A stretch of DNA of 36,334 bases from Clostridiales bacterium (GTDB taxonomy: Bacteria; Bacillota; Clostridia; Lachnospirales; Cellulosilyticaceae). This document shows, piece after piece, positions 16,343 to 25,300 of this stretch. The DNA is taken from contig DYCF01000046.1 of the NCBI GenBank assembly GCA_019418225.1, positions 1 through 36,334 on the forward strand. The letters run 5' to 3'. Made by a program: the position numbers and the translations under genes. Every line of letters starts with the position of its first letter. Position 1 is the first letter of the stretch. The notes under the pieces are model-generated. The model was not told where the DNA came from and made no database searches. It saw only the letters and a program-made list of their open reading frames with translations.

Positions 16343-16348
16343 ATGTAA
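16343..16348 (+). other. ATG-TAA start-stop with a strong ribosome site in the transporter leader
   Basis: AAAGGAGG ends 5 bases before ATG TAA, an ideal ribosome site feeding a one-codon ORF. It is in frame with the permease start 39 bases downstream, which has its own GAGGAGAGGGAG site. It may hold ribosomes in the leader and affect permease translation, or be a remnant of an older start. Confidence 0.45.
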
Positions 16349-16381
16349 AGGTCAATAAATTAGAGAAAAGAGGAGAGGGAG

Positions 16382-17335
16382 ATGAGTACAGTAGAAGGTG
16401 CAGTAGTAAAAAACAAAAAGATGCGTATGCCAATCGGTAGAAAGCTTAAAGGGATAAAAAGAGATTGGCGCCTATATACGTTTTTGATTTTACCAATTTT
16501 ATATTACATTATTTTTAAGTATATACCAATGATTGGAAATGTTATTGCCTTTCGTAAATACGTACCCGGGGGATCTGTTTTAGGTGTGAAGTTTGTGGGA
16601 CTTAGATATTTCAAACAATTTATGGGAGATCCTAAGTTTTGGGAGGTATTTAGAAATACGCTTGTTTTAAGTGTTTCTTATTTACTTGTAAGATTTCCTA
16701 TCACAATTATTTTTGCGATTATGTTGAATGAAATTAAAAATATGAAATGGAAAAAGTTCGTTCAGACAGTTTCTTATTTACCACATTTTATTTCAATGGT
16801 TATTTTAGCAGGAATGATTAAGGAGATTGTTTCATTGACAGGACCACTAAATGCATTAGTTACAGCATGTGGCGGTCAAGCGCAATCTTGGATTGCAAAT
16901 GCCAATGCATTTCCTACTATTTATGTTGTTTCAGGCGTATGGCAAGGGCTTGGATGGGGGGCTATATTATATTTAGCAGCTATGACAAATATCAATTCAG
17001 AGCTTTATGAAGCAGCTAAAATTGATGGTGCAAATCGCTTCCAGCAAATTATTAATGTTTTAATACCAGGCATTTTACCAACAATTGTCACATTGTTAAT
17101 ATTAGATATTGGCGGCATCATGGGTGTTAACTTTGAAAAGGTATTGCTACTGTATAATCCAGTTATTTATTCAACAGCTGATGTTATTGGTACTTATGTT
17201 TATCGTATGGGTATTAATTCAGCAAACTTTAGTTATGCAACAGCTGTAGGATTATTTGAAGGAATTATTGGGCTAATACTTGTAACAAGTGCCAATGCAA
17301 TATCTAAGAAATTAACAGATAATAGTTTGTGGTAG
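16382..17335 (+). CDS. ABC sugar transporter permease (LplB/YteP type)
   Basis: The product is 317 aa, a carbohydrate-uptake (CUT1) inner-membrane permease with six predicted membrane segments after a basic cytosolic N-terminus (about 1-28). The EAA loop that docks the ATPase reads ELYEAAKIDGANRFQQIINVLIP near residues 207-229; I quote its core EAAKIDGANRF. It pairs with the next permease (10 bases away) and the lipoprotein after it. By position behind aguA the likely cargo is aldouronic acid or glucuronoxylooligosaccharide, as for AguEFG of Geobacillus. No ABC ATPase gene is nearby, so a shared MsmK-like ATPase encoded elsewhere is inferred. Confidence 0.92.
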   Translation: MSTVEGAVVKNKKMRMPIGRKLKGIKRDWRLYTFLILPILYYIIFKYIPMIGNVIAFRKYVPGGSVLGVKFVGLRYFKQFMGDPKFWEVFRNTLVLSVSYLLVRFPITIIFAIMLNEIKNMKWKKFVQTVSYLPHFISMVILAGMIKEIVSLTGPLNALVTACGGQAQSWIANANAFPTIYVVSGVWQGLGWGAILYLAAMTNINSELYEAAKIDGANRFQQIINVLIPGILPTIVTLLILDIGGIMGVNFEKVLLLYNPVIYSTADVIGTYVYRMGINSANFSYATAVGLFEGIIGLILVTSANAISKKLTDNSLW

Positions 17336-17345
17336 GAGGTGTAGC

Positions 17346-18215
17346 ATGAAAGAGTCTAGGTCGTATCGTGTATTTCAAGTTATTAATTTTATATTTATGT
17401 TATTTATAGTGTGTGTCACATTGTATCCATTTTTATACTTAGTTGCCCAATCATTTAGTTCAGAAGCAGCTATTTATGCAGGCAAAGTAAAATTACTGCC
17501 AGTTGACTTTAATTTAAAAACTTATGAGGTTGTTTTTAGAACAGCAGATTTCTTTAATTCCTATAAAAATACGATTATTTATACTGTAACAGGGACATTG
17601 GTATCACTGGCTTTTTCAGCAATGTTAGCTTATCCGTTATCTAAACCCAATTTAATTGGACAGAAAATCTTAACACCATTTATCGTCTTTACTATGTTTT
17701 TCTCTGGTGGGTTGATTCCTAATTATATTTTAATCAATTCATTAGGAATGCGAAATACAATCTGGGCAATTATCTTGCCAGGAGCTATCAGTACTTATAA
17801 TGTACTGATTATGAGATCTTTCTTTTATAGTCTACCAACTGAGTTAGAAGAAGCAGCTGCTGTAGATGGCTTAGATGCATATGGTATTTTCTTTAAAATA
17901 GTATTACCACTTTCTAAGCCTATTTTAGCAACAATGGTTCTGTTCTATGCAGTAGGAATGTGGAATAACTGGTTTGGCCCATTCATTTATTTAGATGATA
18001 AGAAACTTCAGCCAGTAGCACTTTACTTAAGGGGAATTGTAGCAGGTGCCACAGGAACAGCAGAAGTAGGTGCAACATCAGAAGAAGCGGCTCAAATTGG
18101 GGCTAACATTAGGTCTTGCACAATGGTACTTACAGCCTTACCTATTATATGTATTTATCCATTTGTACAACGTTACTTTGTTGAAGGGATGATGATTGGT
18201 TCTGTTAAAGGTTAA
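17346..18215 (+). CDS. ABC sugar transporter permease (LplC/YtcP type)
   Basis: The second permease, 289 aa, with six membrane segments and the EAA loop ELEEAAAVDGLDAYGIFFK near residues 185-203. TLYPFLYLVAQSFSS near the N-terminus and a C-terminus rich in aromatic residues (PFVQRYFVEGMMIGSVKG) are usual for the YtcP/LplC group. GTAGGAGGTGTAGC precedes the ATG. It should form a heterodimeric channel with the preceding permease. Confidence 0.92.
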   Translation: MKESRSYRVFQVINFIFMLFIVCVTLYPFLYLVAQSFSSEAAIYAGKVKLLPVDFNLKTYEVVFRTADFFNSYKNTIIYTVTGTLVSLAFSAMLAYPLSKPNLIGQKILTPFIVFTMFFSGGLIPNYILINSLGMRNTIWAIILPGAISTYNVLIMRSFFYSLPTELEEAAAVDGLDAYGIFFKIVLPLSKPILATMVLFYAVGMWNNWFGPFIYLDDKKLQPVALYLRGIVAGATGTAEVGATSEEAAQIGANIRSCTMVLTALPIICIYPFVQRYFVEGMMIGSVKG

Positions 18216-18255
18216 GATGGTATTAATATAATAATTATTATTAGGGGGAATGAAA

Positions 18256-19911
18256 ATGAAAAAGTTTAAACGTTTTATGGCACTATCTCTTATAGCCTGC
18301 ATGGGACTTTCAATGACGGCTTGTGGTGAAGAAAAAACAGCAGCATCAAGTAATGTAGATGAAGCTAAGCCGAGCTTAGCACCTAGTGATTTTAAAGCGG
18401 GAGAAACATTTCATTCAGAGGAGCCAGTAACATATTCTATGCTTTTTAGTGATAATGAAGCTTATCCAATGAAAGAAGATTGGTTACTTTGGCAGGCGAT
18501 TAAAGATAAGAGCAATGTAAGTTTTGATATCACATGTGTACCAAGGAAAGATTATACAGATAAGAGAAATCTACTTGTCTCATCTGGGCAGGCACCACTT
18601 ATTATTCCAAAAACATATCCAGGTGAAGAATCTGTGTTTGTATCTTCAGGAACGATTTTACCAGTAAGTGATTATCTTGATTATATGCCAAACTTTAAAG
18701 AAAAGGTTGAGAAATGGGATATGGAATCAGATCTCAATCAAATTAGACAGGGGGATGGTAAATTTTATGTTCTACCAGGTTTACATGAGGCAGCTGGTGG
18801 GGGATATTCTTTCTTAATTCGAAAAGATATCTTTGATAAATTAGGCATTAAAATAGATGAAGCAAATTATACTTATGATGATTTTTATAATGATATGAAG
18901 AAAGTTAAAGAAGCTTACCCAGATAAATATGTATTTTCAGACCGCTGGGAAGGTGGTGCAACACTTAATATTGCAGCAAAGGTATTTGGCGTAAGTTCAG
19001 GCTGGGGTAAAGGTAGTGGTACGAAATTTGACTGGGATAAAGAATCATTTTATTTCAATCCTATTACAGACGAATATAAGGAATTTGTAAGTTACTTTAA
19101 TAAATTAATTGAAGAAAGCCTTATGGACCCAGAAAGCTTTACGCAAACAGATGACCAAGCAATTGCTAAATTTGTAACAGGAGAAAGCTTTGTGATTTCT
19201 GCAAATACACAGACAGCACAAGACTTAAAGGAAAAATTAAATAGTTCACTAGGAGAAGGAAATTATGAAACATATTTAATTACACAACCAGGTGGACCAG
19301 CAGGACAATTACAAATTGAATCTTCTAGACTTGAAAATGGTGTTATGATTAGTTCAAAGGCATTAGATCTGGGTGAAGAAGAATTTAAGAAGTTTATGAA
19401 CTTTGTAGACTGGTTATGGTATAGTGACGAAGGCCAAGAGTTAGTTAAATGGGGCGTTGAAGGTGTGACATATGATGTTGTAGAGGGAAAACGTGTACTT
19501 AAGTCTGATATTTATTATAATGGTATTAATGATATTAATGCACCTAAGAAGCTTAATGCCGATTATGGATTTTCAGGTGGCGTATTCTCTTATGGCGGTT
19601 CTGTAGATCTTAAGACATCTATGTATTCAGACTTTGAAAAGGATTACTATAATAGAACAGTTAATTTAAGAGAAGCAACAAAGATTGATCCACCAATTAT
19701 GTCAGATGAAGATGAAAATGAAGAAAACAATCTTATTGTAACACCACTTATGGATTATGTGACACAAATGACTTTAAAATTCATTTTAGGTGATGAGGAT
19801 ATTGAAGGAAATTGGGATAGTTATGTAGCTGAGTGCCAAAATAAAGGAGCAGATAAATTTATTTCAAATGTAAATGCAACATATGAAAGAACAAAGGATT
19901 TACTTAAATAA
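18256..19911 (+). CDS. Extracellular solute-binding lipoprotein of the ABC transporter (LplA/YtcQ type)
   Basis: This is a large CUT1-type binding protein of about 551 aa, anchored outside the cell. The signal peptide MKKFKRFMALSLIACMGLSM leads to lipobox MTAC (Cys23); an earlier LIAC is too close to the N-terminus. Of two in-frame ATGs (18250, 18256) the second lies 7 bases after GGGGG and the first only one, so 18256 is preferred. The mature part opens with a Ser/Ala-rich linker and has the two-lobed binding-protein pattern. The length fits the oligosaccharide-specific LplA group. Placement with aguA suggests it binds methylglucuronoxylooligosaccharides. It ends the operon at a strong terminator. 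Confidence 0.93.
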   Translation: MKKFKRFMALSLIACMGLSMTACGEEKTAASSNVDEAKPSLAPSDFKAGETFHSEEPVTYSMLFSDNEAYPMKEDWLLWQAIKDKSNVSFDITCVPRKDYTDKRNLLVSSGQAPLIIPKTYPGEESVFVSSGTILPVSDYLDYMPNFKEKVEKWDMESDLNQIRQGDGKFYVLPGLHEAAGGGYSFLIRKDIFDKLGIKIDEANYTYDDFYNDMKKVKEAYPDKYVFSDRWEGGATLNIAAKVFGVSSGWGKGSGTKFDWDKESFYFNPITDEYKEFVSYFNKLIEESLMDPESFTQTDDQAIAKFVTGESFVISANTQTAQDLKEKLNSSLGEGNYETYLITQPGGPAGQLQIESSRLENGVMISSKALDLGEEEFKKFMNFVDWLWYSDEGQELVKWGVEGVTYDVVEGKRVLKSDIYYNGINDINAPKKLNADYGFSGGVFSYGGSVDLKTSMYSDFEKDYYNRTVNLREATKIDPPIMSDEDENEENNLIVTPLMDYVTQMTLKFILGDEDIEGNWDSYVAECQNKGADKFISNVNATYERTKDLLK

Positions 19912-19926
19912 GAATAGAAATAGTAT

Positions 19927-19968
19927 AAAATAAAAGACAAATCAGGGGATCTGTCTTTTATTTTATAA
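19927..19968. terminator. Intrinsic terminator of the aguA-transporter locus (possibly bidirectional)
   Basis: AAAATAAAAGACA and TGTCTTTTATTTT make a perfect 13-bp stem with a 12-base loop. It lies between the convergent lipoprotein and perR genes. Confidence 0.85.
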
Positions 19969-19992
19969 GTTTAGTAAGTTTAGTAAGTTTAG
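19966..19992. repeat. Three tandem copies of a 9-bp unit
   Basis: TAAGTTTAG is repeated exactly at 19966-19974, 19975-19983 and 19984-19992, with a partial fourth (TTTAG). It abuts the stop codon of perR. It looks like a simple slippage repeat. Confidence 0.85.
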
Positions 19993-19993
19993 T

Positions 19994-20416
19994 TTAGTCT
20001 TGTTTGCTTTGGCATTTTGGACAAATACCATAGAAATAAATACGTTCACTAGTAAGCGTATAGCCACTTTGAGTAGCTACTTCATCTCTAAGTGGCGCTA
20101 CATGACTCGGCATTGGCATATCTACAACTTCTTTACATTCAGTACATTGAAGATGTAAATGCGGCGTTGTATCTGCATCATAACGATAACTATCTTCGCC
20201 TAAATTAAGTTGTGCTATAAGACCGTGCTGAACAAATGAGTCTAAAGTTTTATAAACTGTAGCAAGACTCATTGTAGGGTGTTCCTCGCGTAAGCTATTA
20301 TAAATCGTTTCCGCACTAGGGTGGATGTGCGTATTACGAAGCATTTTAAAAATAGAAAGACGCTGAGGTGTTACTTTGAGTTGATGTGCTTTAAGTATTG
20401 CTGTAAGTTCTAACAT
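19994..20416 (-). CDS. perR: PerR-type peroxide-sensing Fur-family repressor
   Basis: The product is 140 aa: an N-terminal winged helix with AETIYNSL and MSLATVYKTLD, then a metal-binding dimerisation domain. The structural zinc site is complete (Cys91-x2-Cys94 and Cys132-x2-Cys135). The five residues matching the Bacillus PerR Fe/Mn sensor (His37, Asp85, His91, His93, Asp104) are present here as His32, Asp80, His86, His88 and Asp99, a constant offset of five. This points to PerR more than Fur or Zur. It would repress oxidative-stress genes until peroxide oxidises a bound-iron histidine. A consensus-like Fur-family box lies at its own start site. AAGGAGG precedes the ATG. Confidence 0.88.
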   Translation of the reverse strand: MLELTAILKAHQLKVTPQRLSIFKMLRNTHIHPSAETIYNSLREEHPTMSLATVYKTLDSFVQHGLIAQLNLGEDSYRYDADTTPHLHLQCTECKEVVDMPMPSHVAPLRDEVATQSGYTLTSERIYFYGICPKCQSKQD

Positions 20417-20431
20417 AAGTCACCTCCTTGA

Positions 20432-20446
20432 TGATAATCATTATTA
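20432..20446. promoter_or_regulatory. Fur-family operator at the perR start site
   Basis: TGATAATCATTATTA is a 7-1-7 palindrome matching the Fur box TGATAATnATTATCA at all but one base, and the PerR box TTATAATnATTATAA at all but two. It overlaps the predicted perR transcription start, so autoregulation is likely. It could also influence the divergent gene. Confidence 0.75.
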
Positions 20447-20451
20447 AATAA

Positions 20452-20480
20452 ATTATATTCTACTTGACTAAGAATTACAA
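20452..20480 (-). promoter_or_regulatory. Promoter of perR
   Basis: On the minus strand TTGTAA (20475-20480), a 17-bp spacer and TATAAT (20452-20457). Transcription would begin near 20445, inside the Fur-family box. Confidence 0.7.
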
Positions 20481-20649
20481 GAAAAATTTTTAGATATTGC
20501 CCATATATATTGTGAGTTTTAAAAAAATGGAAAAAATTACAAGTATTATTAAAAAATAATAAAGGGCTTGCTAAAAAGTTATATGTAATGGTAGATTAAT
20601 GCTAAGGTTATAAAATGAAATATAAAGATAGAGCAATAAGGAGAAAGAC

Positions 20650-21015
20650 ATGACACCATTATTATTACATTATCCAAAATGTACAACCTGCAAGCGTGCA
20701 CTTAAATATTTAAAAGACCATAATATAAGTGTAAATGAACGCCATATTGTAGAAACACCGCCAACAGCAGAAGAACTAAAAGAATGGATTCAAAAAAGTG
20801 GTCTAGAATTTAAAAAGTTCTTTAATACAAGTGGCTTAGTTTACAAAGAGCTAGGTCTTAAAGATAAAGTGAAAAATATGGATTTAGATGAAGCTGTAAG
20901 TTTATTAGCCTCTAATGGGATGCTTGTAAAAAGACCATTATTAATTACAGAAGAAACTGTTTTAGTTGGTTTCAAAGAAGAGGCTTATGAGCATTTTATA
21001 AAGACATTATCATAA
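20650..21015 (+). CDS. ArsC/Spx-family thioredoxin-fold protein
   Basis: The product is 121 aa with the ArsC-family redox motif Cys11-x2-Cys14 (PKCTTCKRA) and the conserved KRPLL segment with Arg95. Family members include glutaredoxin-type arsenate reductases, the redox regulators Spx/MgsR and poorly known YffB-like proteins. No ars genes are nearby and it is divergent from perR, so a thiol or oxidative-stress role is more likely than arsenate reduction; this is inference. AAGGAG precedes the ATG. Monocistronic, ending at a terminator. Confidence 0.85.
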   Translation: MTPLLLHYPKCTTCKRALKYLKDHNISVNERHIVETPPTAEELKEWIQKSGLEFKKFFNTSGLVYKELGLKDKVKNMDLDEAVSLLASNGMLVKRPLLITEETVLVGFKEEAYEHFIKTLS

Positions 21016-21018
21016 ATG

Positions 21019-21066
21019 AAAGTACTGATGAAACAAGTAGGTGTGTTTTGTCGGTACTTTTTTTTA
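21019..21066 (+). terminator. Intrinsic terminator of the ArsC/Spx-like gene
   Basis: The arms 21019-21034 and 21045-21060 pair over 16 bp (three G-U pairs, no mismatch), followed by a long T-run. I see no gene in 21067-21280. Confidence 0.8.
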
Positions 21067-21280
21067 TAGAGTAGGAAAGCTTGATTTTTAACTTTCTTAC
21101 TTTCAAAGATAATGGGTGTTAGTCGCTTTATTTTTTTAGAAATGATTTTATGATAGGCATAAATTAAGGAGAATGAAATATTATGAAAATGTGTACATTA
21201 AAAAAGTATTATATTATGAAAACTGCTTATACTAAATGTTGGATAGGAGATTAGGCCAAAATAAGTAAGGGATGGAAGAA

Positions 21281-22000
21281 ATGAAGAAAAGAAAAAGTCA
21301 AATAAGGATATGGGCAATTTTATTATGTGCTATTTGCATAGTACAAACAGCTTGGGCACAGGATGTAAAAAATACGCAGGAATCCCAGCAAAAAGTACTT
21401 TATTTGACCTTTGATGATGGACCTAGTGAGTACACCCAGCGCCTCTTAGATTTATTGGATGCCCACCATATGAAGGCAACCTTTTTTATGTTAAAGGATG
21501 GGATGGAGAGTCATCCAGATGTTGTAAAACGCATGGTTGAAGAAGGTCATGGTATTGGGCTACATGGCGTATCTCATGAAAAAGATATGTTCTATAGTGG
21601 CACGAGGGGGCCTTTAAATGAGATGGAGTGTGCCAATAGTACTTTGGAAAAAATAGCTGGCTTTAGGACACCTCTAGTACGTACACCTTATGGGAGTTAT
21701 CCTTACCTATCCAAGGCACAACTTAAAGCATTAACTTCTCATGAATATATTATTTGGGACTGGAATGTTGATTCGAGAGATTGGTCTTATCGCAATCCGC
21801 AAAGAACGTATGCTGCCACAACAAAGATGATGATAACTTGTAAAAAGCAACCTAAGGTAGTATTGTTCCATGATATTCATCATGTACTTGAAACAATGGA
21901 GCTGTTCATCAATTGGATGGAAGAAAACGGCTATACATCAGAGGCAATTACACCAGAAGTAAGCCCTGTGAGATTAGGACAAACAAAGAAAGGATGTTGA
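21281..22000 (+). CDS. Secreted polysaccharide deacetylase (NodB/CE4 domain)
   Basis: A CE4 deacetylase that should remove acetyl groups from N-acetylglucosamine or N-acetylmuramic acid in peptidoglycan or a similar polymer outside the membrane. The N-terminal signal peptide ends near AWA|QD. Motifs in order: TFDDGPSEYT (catalytic base Asp and metal Asp), HGVSHE (metal His pair), RTPYGSYP, WDWNVDSRDW, and LFHDIHH with the catalytic His. All key residues are present. The ATG at 21281 is preferred over one 9 bases upstream because AAGGG lies 9 bases before it and touches the earlier one. The small gene at 22004 begins 3 bases after its stop, so they are coupled. That pairing may point to spore cortex or coat, as for PdaA-type enzymes. 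Confidence 0.9.
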   Translation: MKKRKSQIRIWAILLCAICIVQTAWAQDVKNTQESQQKVLYLTFDDGPSEYTQRLLDLLDAHHMKATFFMLKDGMESHPDVVKRMVEEGHGIGLHGVSHEKDMFYSGTRGPLNEMECANSTLEKIAGFRTPLVRTPYGSYPYLSKAQLKALTSHEYIIWDWNVDSRDWSYRNPQRTYAATTKMMITCKKQPKVVLFHDIHHVLETMELFINWMEENGYTSEAITPEVSPVRLGQTKKGC

Positions 22001-22003
22001 AAA

Positions 22004-22198
22004 ATGAAAGGACTAAAAAGTGAAGCACTAGATGGCAAGGACAATAAACGCCTAAATAACACAACTTGTTCACATAGTGAGTTAACAGAAGCAAGAGCAA
22101 ATATTGAAAAAGAATTAGCACATTCTCATGTAACAATTCCTTCTGAAAGTAATGTAATTAATGATAAAGAATGGGTAGATAATGGGAGTAAGCTATAA
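22004..22198 (+). CDS. Small acidic/polar clostridial protein, possibly spore-associated (DUF3787-like)
   Basis: The product is 64 aa, without signal peptide or membrane segment. The N-terminal half is variable and polar; the C-terminal half, EKELAHSHVTIPSESNV then KEWVDNGSKL, looks conserved. It recalls the small clostridial CDIF630_02480/DUF3787 family reported on spore surfaces, but I make this link from memory and cannot check it. It has an AAAGGA site inside the end of the deacetylase gene and starts 3 bases after it, so it is real and cotranscribed. A perfect terminator follows. Confidence 0.65.
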   Translation: MKGLKSEALDGKDNKRLNNTTCSHSELTEARANIEKELAHSHVTIPSESNVINDKEWVDNGSKL

Positions 22199-22204
22199 AT
22201 TACG

Positions 22205-22250
22205 ACAAAGTTTTTAATACCTGCGTTTGCAGGATTAAAAACTTTGTTTT
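22205..22250 (+). terminator. Intrinsic terminator after the deacetylase unit
   Basis: ACAAAGTTTTTAAT and ATTAAAAACTTTGT form a 14-bp stem extended by CCTGC/GCAGG around a GTTT loop, with a T-run after it. Confidence 0.9.
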
Positions 22251-22266
22251 AATTTCGTATAAAAAC

Positions 22267-22295
22267 TTGTGGTTATTAGCGGAATCAGTTAAAAT
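22267..22295 (+). promoter_or_regulatory. Candidate promoter of the penicillin-binding protein gene
   Basis: TTGTGG (22267-22272), 17-bp spacer, TAAAAT (22290-22295). Confidence 0.45.
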
Positions 22296-22341
22296 AGAGG
22301 GTATGATGTAAAGAAACATCTATTTAATGAGGAAGTGAAAA

Positions 22342-25300
22342 ATGGGAAGAAATAAGTTAAATTCAAATAAGAAAAATTTTATTTCAGATAGATTAATTTT
22401 ACTTGCAGGAATTTTTGTCTGCATGTATATTGTGCTTATATTAAAGTTTTATAAATTGCAAATCATTGATCATGAAAGTTATGAGGAAGATTTAAGAGCT
22501 AGTGTAGAACGAACCGTAGAAGTTCCAGCGGTACGTGGTATTATTTATGATAGATATGGTAAGCCATTAGCAACTAATAAACCAATTTATGTTCTTAAAG
22601 TAGACGCACAAGTTGATATGAAGAAAGACACACTTAATGAGATTTTATTAAGTGTTGCCAATTTACTAGAAGCTAATAATGATACATATATTGATAATGT
22701 ACCGATTACTAAGACGGAACCTTTTACATTTACAGGTGATGAAAGTACTAAGCGTTCTTTTATAACAAATTATTTACCATATGATGATCAAGAGCACAAA
22801 GAGATTTTATATGGTTATTCAGCAGAGCAGCTTATGGACTACATGCGTAATGATGTGTTTGCTATAAGTAAAACAATCAGTAATGAAGATGCTAGAAAGA
22901 TTATTGCAATGCGTCTTGAAATGTATCAGACAGCTTATCAAAAATATAAGAAGATTACAATTGCAGAGAATATTTCAAGTGAGACATTAGCAGCTATTGA
23001 AGAGAATAAAGAAAAGTATCCAAGTATAATGGCTGAAGTAGAGTCACAACGTTATTATGTATATGGCAAAGAGTTTGGAAATGTTCTAGGGTATACACGT
23101 AAAATCACAGCAAGCCAGTATGAAACAATGAAGGAACAGGGCTATGACCAAGATGATGTTATAGGGCAAGGTGGGGTTGAAAGCACCATGGAGCAAGAAC
23201 TTCGTGGTGAAAAAGGTAAAAAGGTTATTGAAGTTGATAATATGGGACGGGAAGTGTTTACTTTAGAGGAAGCTGACAATAAAGATGGTAATGATGTGTA
23301 TCTAACAATTGATGCAGATTTACAGCTTGCAGCTTATAATGCCATTGAGCAGCAACTAAGTGCAGCTATTGTACAACGCTTAAGAGGACAAGGAAGAGGT
23401 GTTATGCCATTAACAGGACGTGAAGTTATTGTATCAATGGTAGATAACAATCAACTTGTTTTAAGCGATATGCAAAAAGCACCACAAGAGCAAATGCAAA
23501 AACAACTTTATGATAAAGTAAATGCAGATTATGAAAAGACATTAGCAGCATTAGAGATAGCAGAAAAGAATTTACCTGATGAAGAAAAAACAAAGCTTAC
23601 TTTAAAACAGCACTTTTCAAATATGATAAATGCAGAGGATAGCACAATTACAAATCGTGAACTATTACTTGCTTTAAGTGAACAAGGTAGTTTACAACTT
23701 AGTGATACACTTGTTCAGCAAATTTGGAGTGGAAGTTATCCTTCATTAGAATCTATTTTGATTCAGGAATATGAGGCAGGTAGATTAAAACCCGATCAAG
23801 CAGCCATTGCACCATATAGCGGTTCAGCTGTTGTGGTAGATGTAAATACAGGTGAAACTTTGGCTGTTGTAGGATATCCATCTTATGATAGTAATCAAAT
23901 GACACAGAACTTTAACCGCTATTATACTATGTTCCATGATGGCGTAGACAGTAGAGATATGCTTTGGAATCGTGCGACAAGAACAACGATGGCACCAGGT
24001 TCTACATTTAAAATGATTTCGGCAATAGCAGGGCTTGAAGAAGGCGTTATTACAAAAGATACAATTATTAATGATACAGGTGTATATACACGCGCAGGGC
24101 AACCATATCCAAAGTGTTGGATTTTTACCAATAGTGGTTATGGACATGGAGCAGTGGATGTAGAACACGCACTAGAGGTATCGTGTAATTACTTCTTCTT
24201 TGATGTAGCCTATAGGTTAGGGCTTAAGTATGGGATGCCATATGGTGGTATTGATGCACTTACAAAATATGTAGAAATGTTTGGTCTTGATAAAAAGACC
24301 AATATAGAGCTTGAAGAAGAATCACCTAATGTGTCTACACCAGGGAACCTTGTACAGACTTATACATCACGTGCGTTAAATAATTTACGTCGACTAGATG
24401 AAAATGGCAAGAAATCTTTATATGAAGATGTAGTAACTTATGTAGAAACAGGATTTTATCCATATAGCAATACAAAATCAGGTGATACTGAGGCTAAAAT
24501 TGATTATCTCGTACAATATGATTTAAAGAAAAGCTTAGATACAGAATTATCAAAAGTACTAGGTAGTGATTTAAGTAATATTTATAATCGTTTATTAGGT
24601 GATGTTGAAGAAAGTTTAAAAGATACAATTACGCCACAAGTTAAAGAAGTTGTGGATAATGTATTAGCTGATACAAGTGATCAGTCTTTAAAACTTAAGA
24701 CTAAAAACGAAATTAGTGACATTTTACTAGGTGTAGTAAGTGAAAATACACATCGTGCTATTTTAAAAACAGTGAAAAAAATGCCACAGCAACTGGTTTC
24801 AGAAGCGTATTTAACAGCTTATGAAAATGCTTTAAGTAATCTTACAGCAGATGAGCAAAGCTTGAAGCCAGAATTAGAAAGTCGTATTGCAGCTATTAAG
24901 GCGGGCAATTTTGATGCCTATAACTTAATTGCAGATAAGATTGAAACACGTATATTCAATGTTTATTTAAATAATTACTTTGAAAATATTCAAATGGAAT
25001 GGACAACAGCCATTACAATTCGTACAGCTATTGGACAAGGAAATAATGCATATACACCAATTCAAGTTGCACGTTATATTGCGGGACTTGCAAATGGTAA
25101 AGAAGTATATGATTTAAGTGTTATTGCAGGGATTTACGATAATAAAGATTCACAGCTTTATGAAGAAAATCCGCCTAAGGTTTATAATGAACTTAATATA
25201 GCAGATTCTACGTTAGATAGTGTCTATAAAGGAATGAAGCGAGTAGTTGATGATACATCAGGTACAGCAAGTTCTGTTTTTGCAGACTTCCCTATTGATA

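Noticed and set aside
19966..19992. Tandem TAAGTTTAG units considered as a CRISPR or protein-binding array
   Set aside because: Three contiguous 9-bp copies without spacers next to a stop codon; best explained as slippage.
20529..20547. Possible third copy of the aguA operator motif in the perR intergenic region
   Set aside because: Only about 17 of 19 bases match in a very A/T-rich stretch and no sugar genes are near; probably chance or a shared promoter-like composition.
7919..21145. Loose similarity between 7919-8000 and 21071-21145 (TAGxAAAGxTxGATTTTTA ... GTGTTAGxxGCTTTATTTT)
   Set aside because: The matches are short, differently spaced and AT-rich; not enough to call a repeat family without a genome search.
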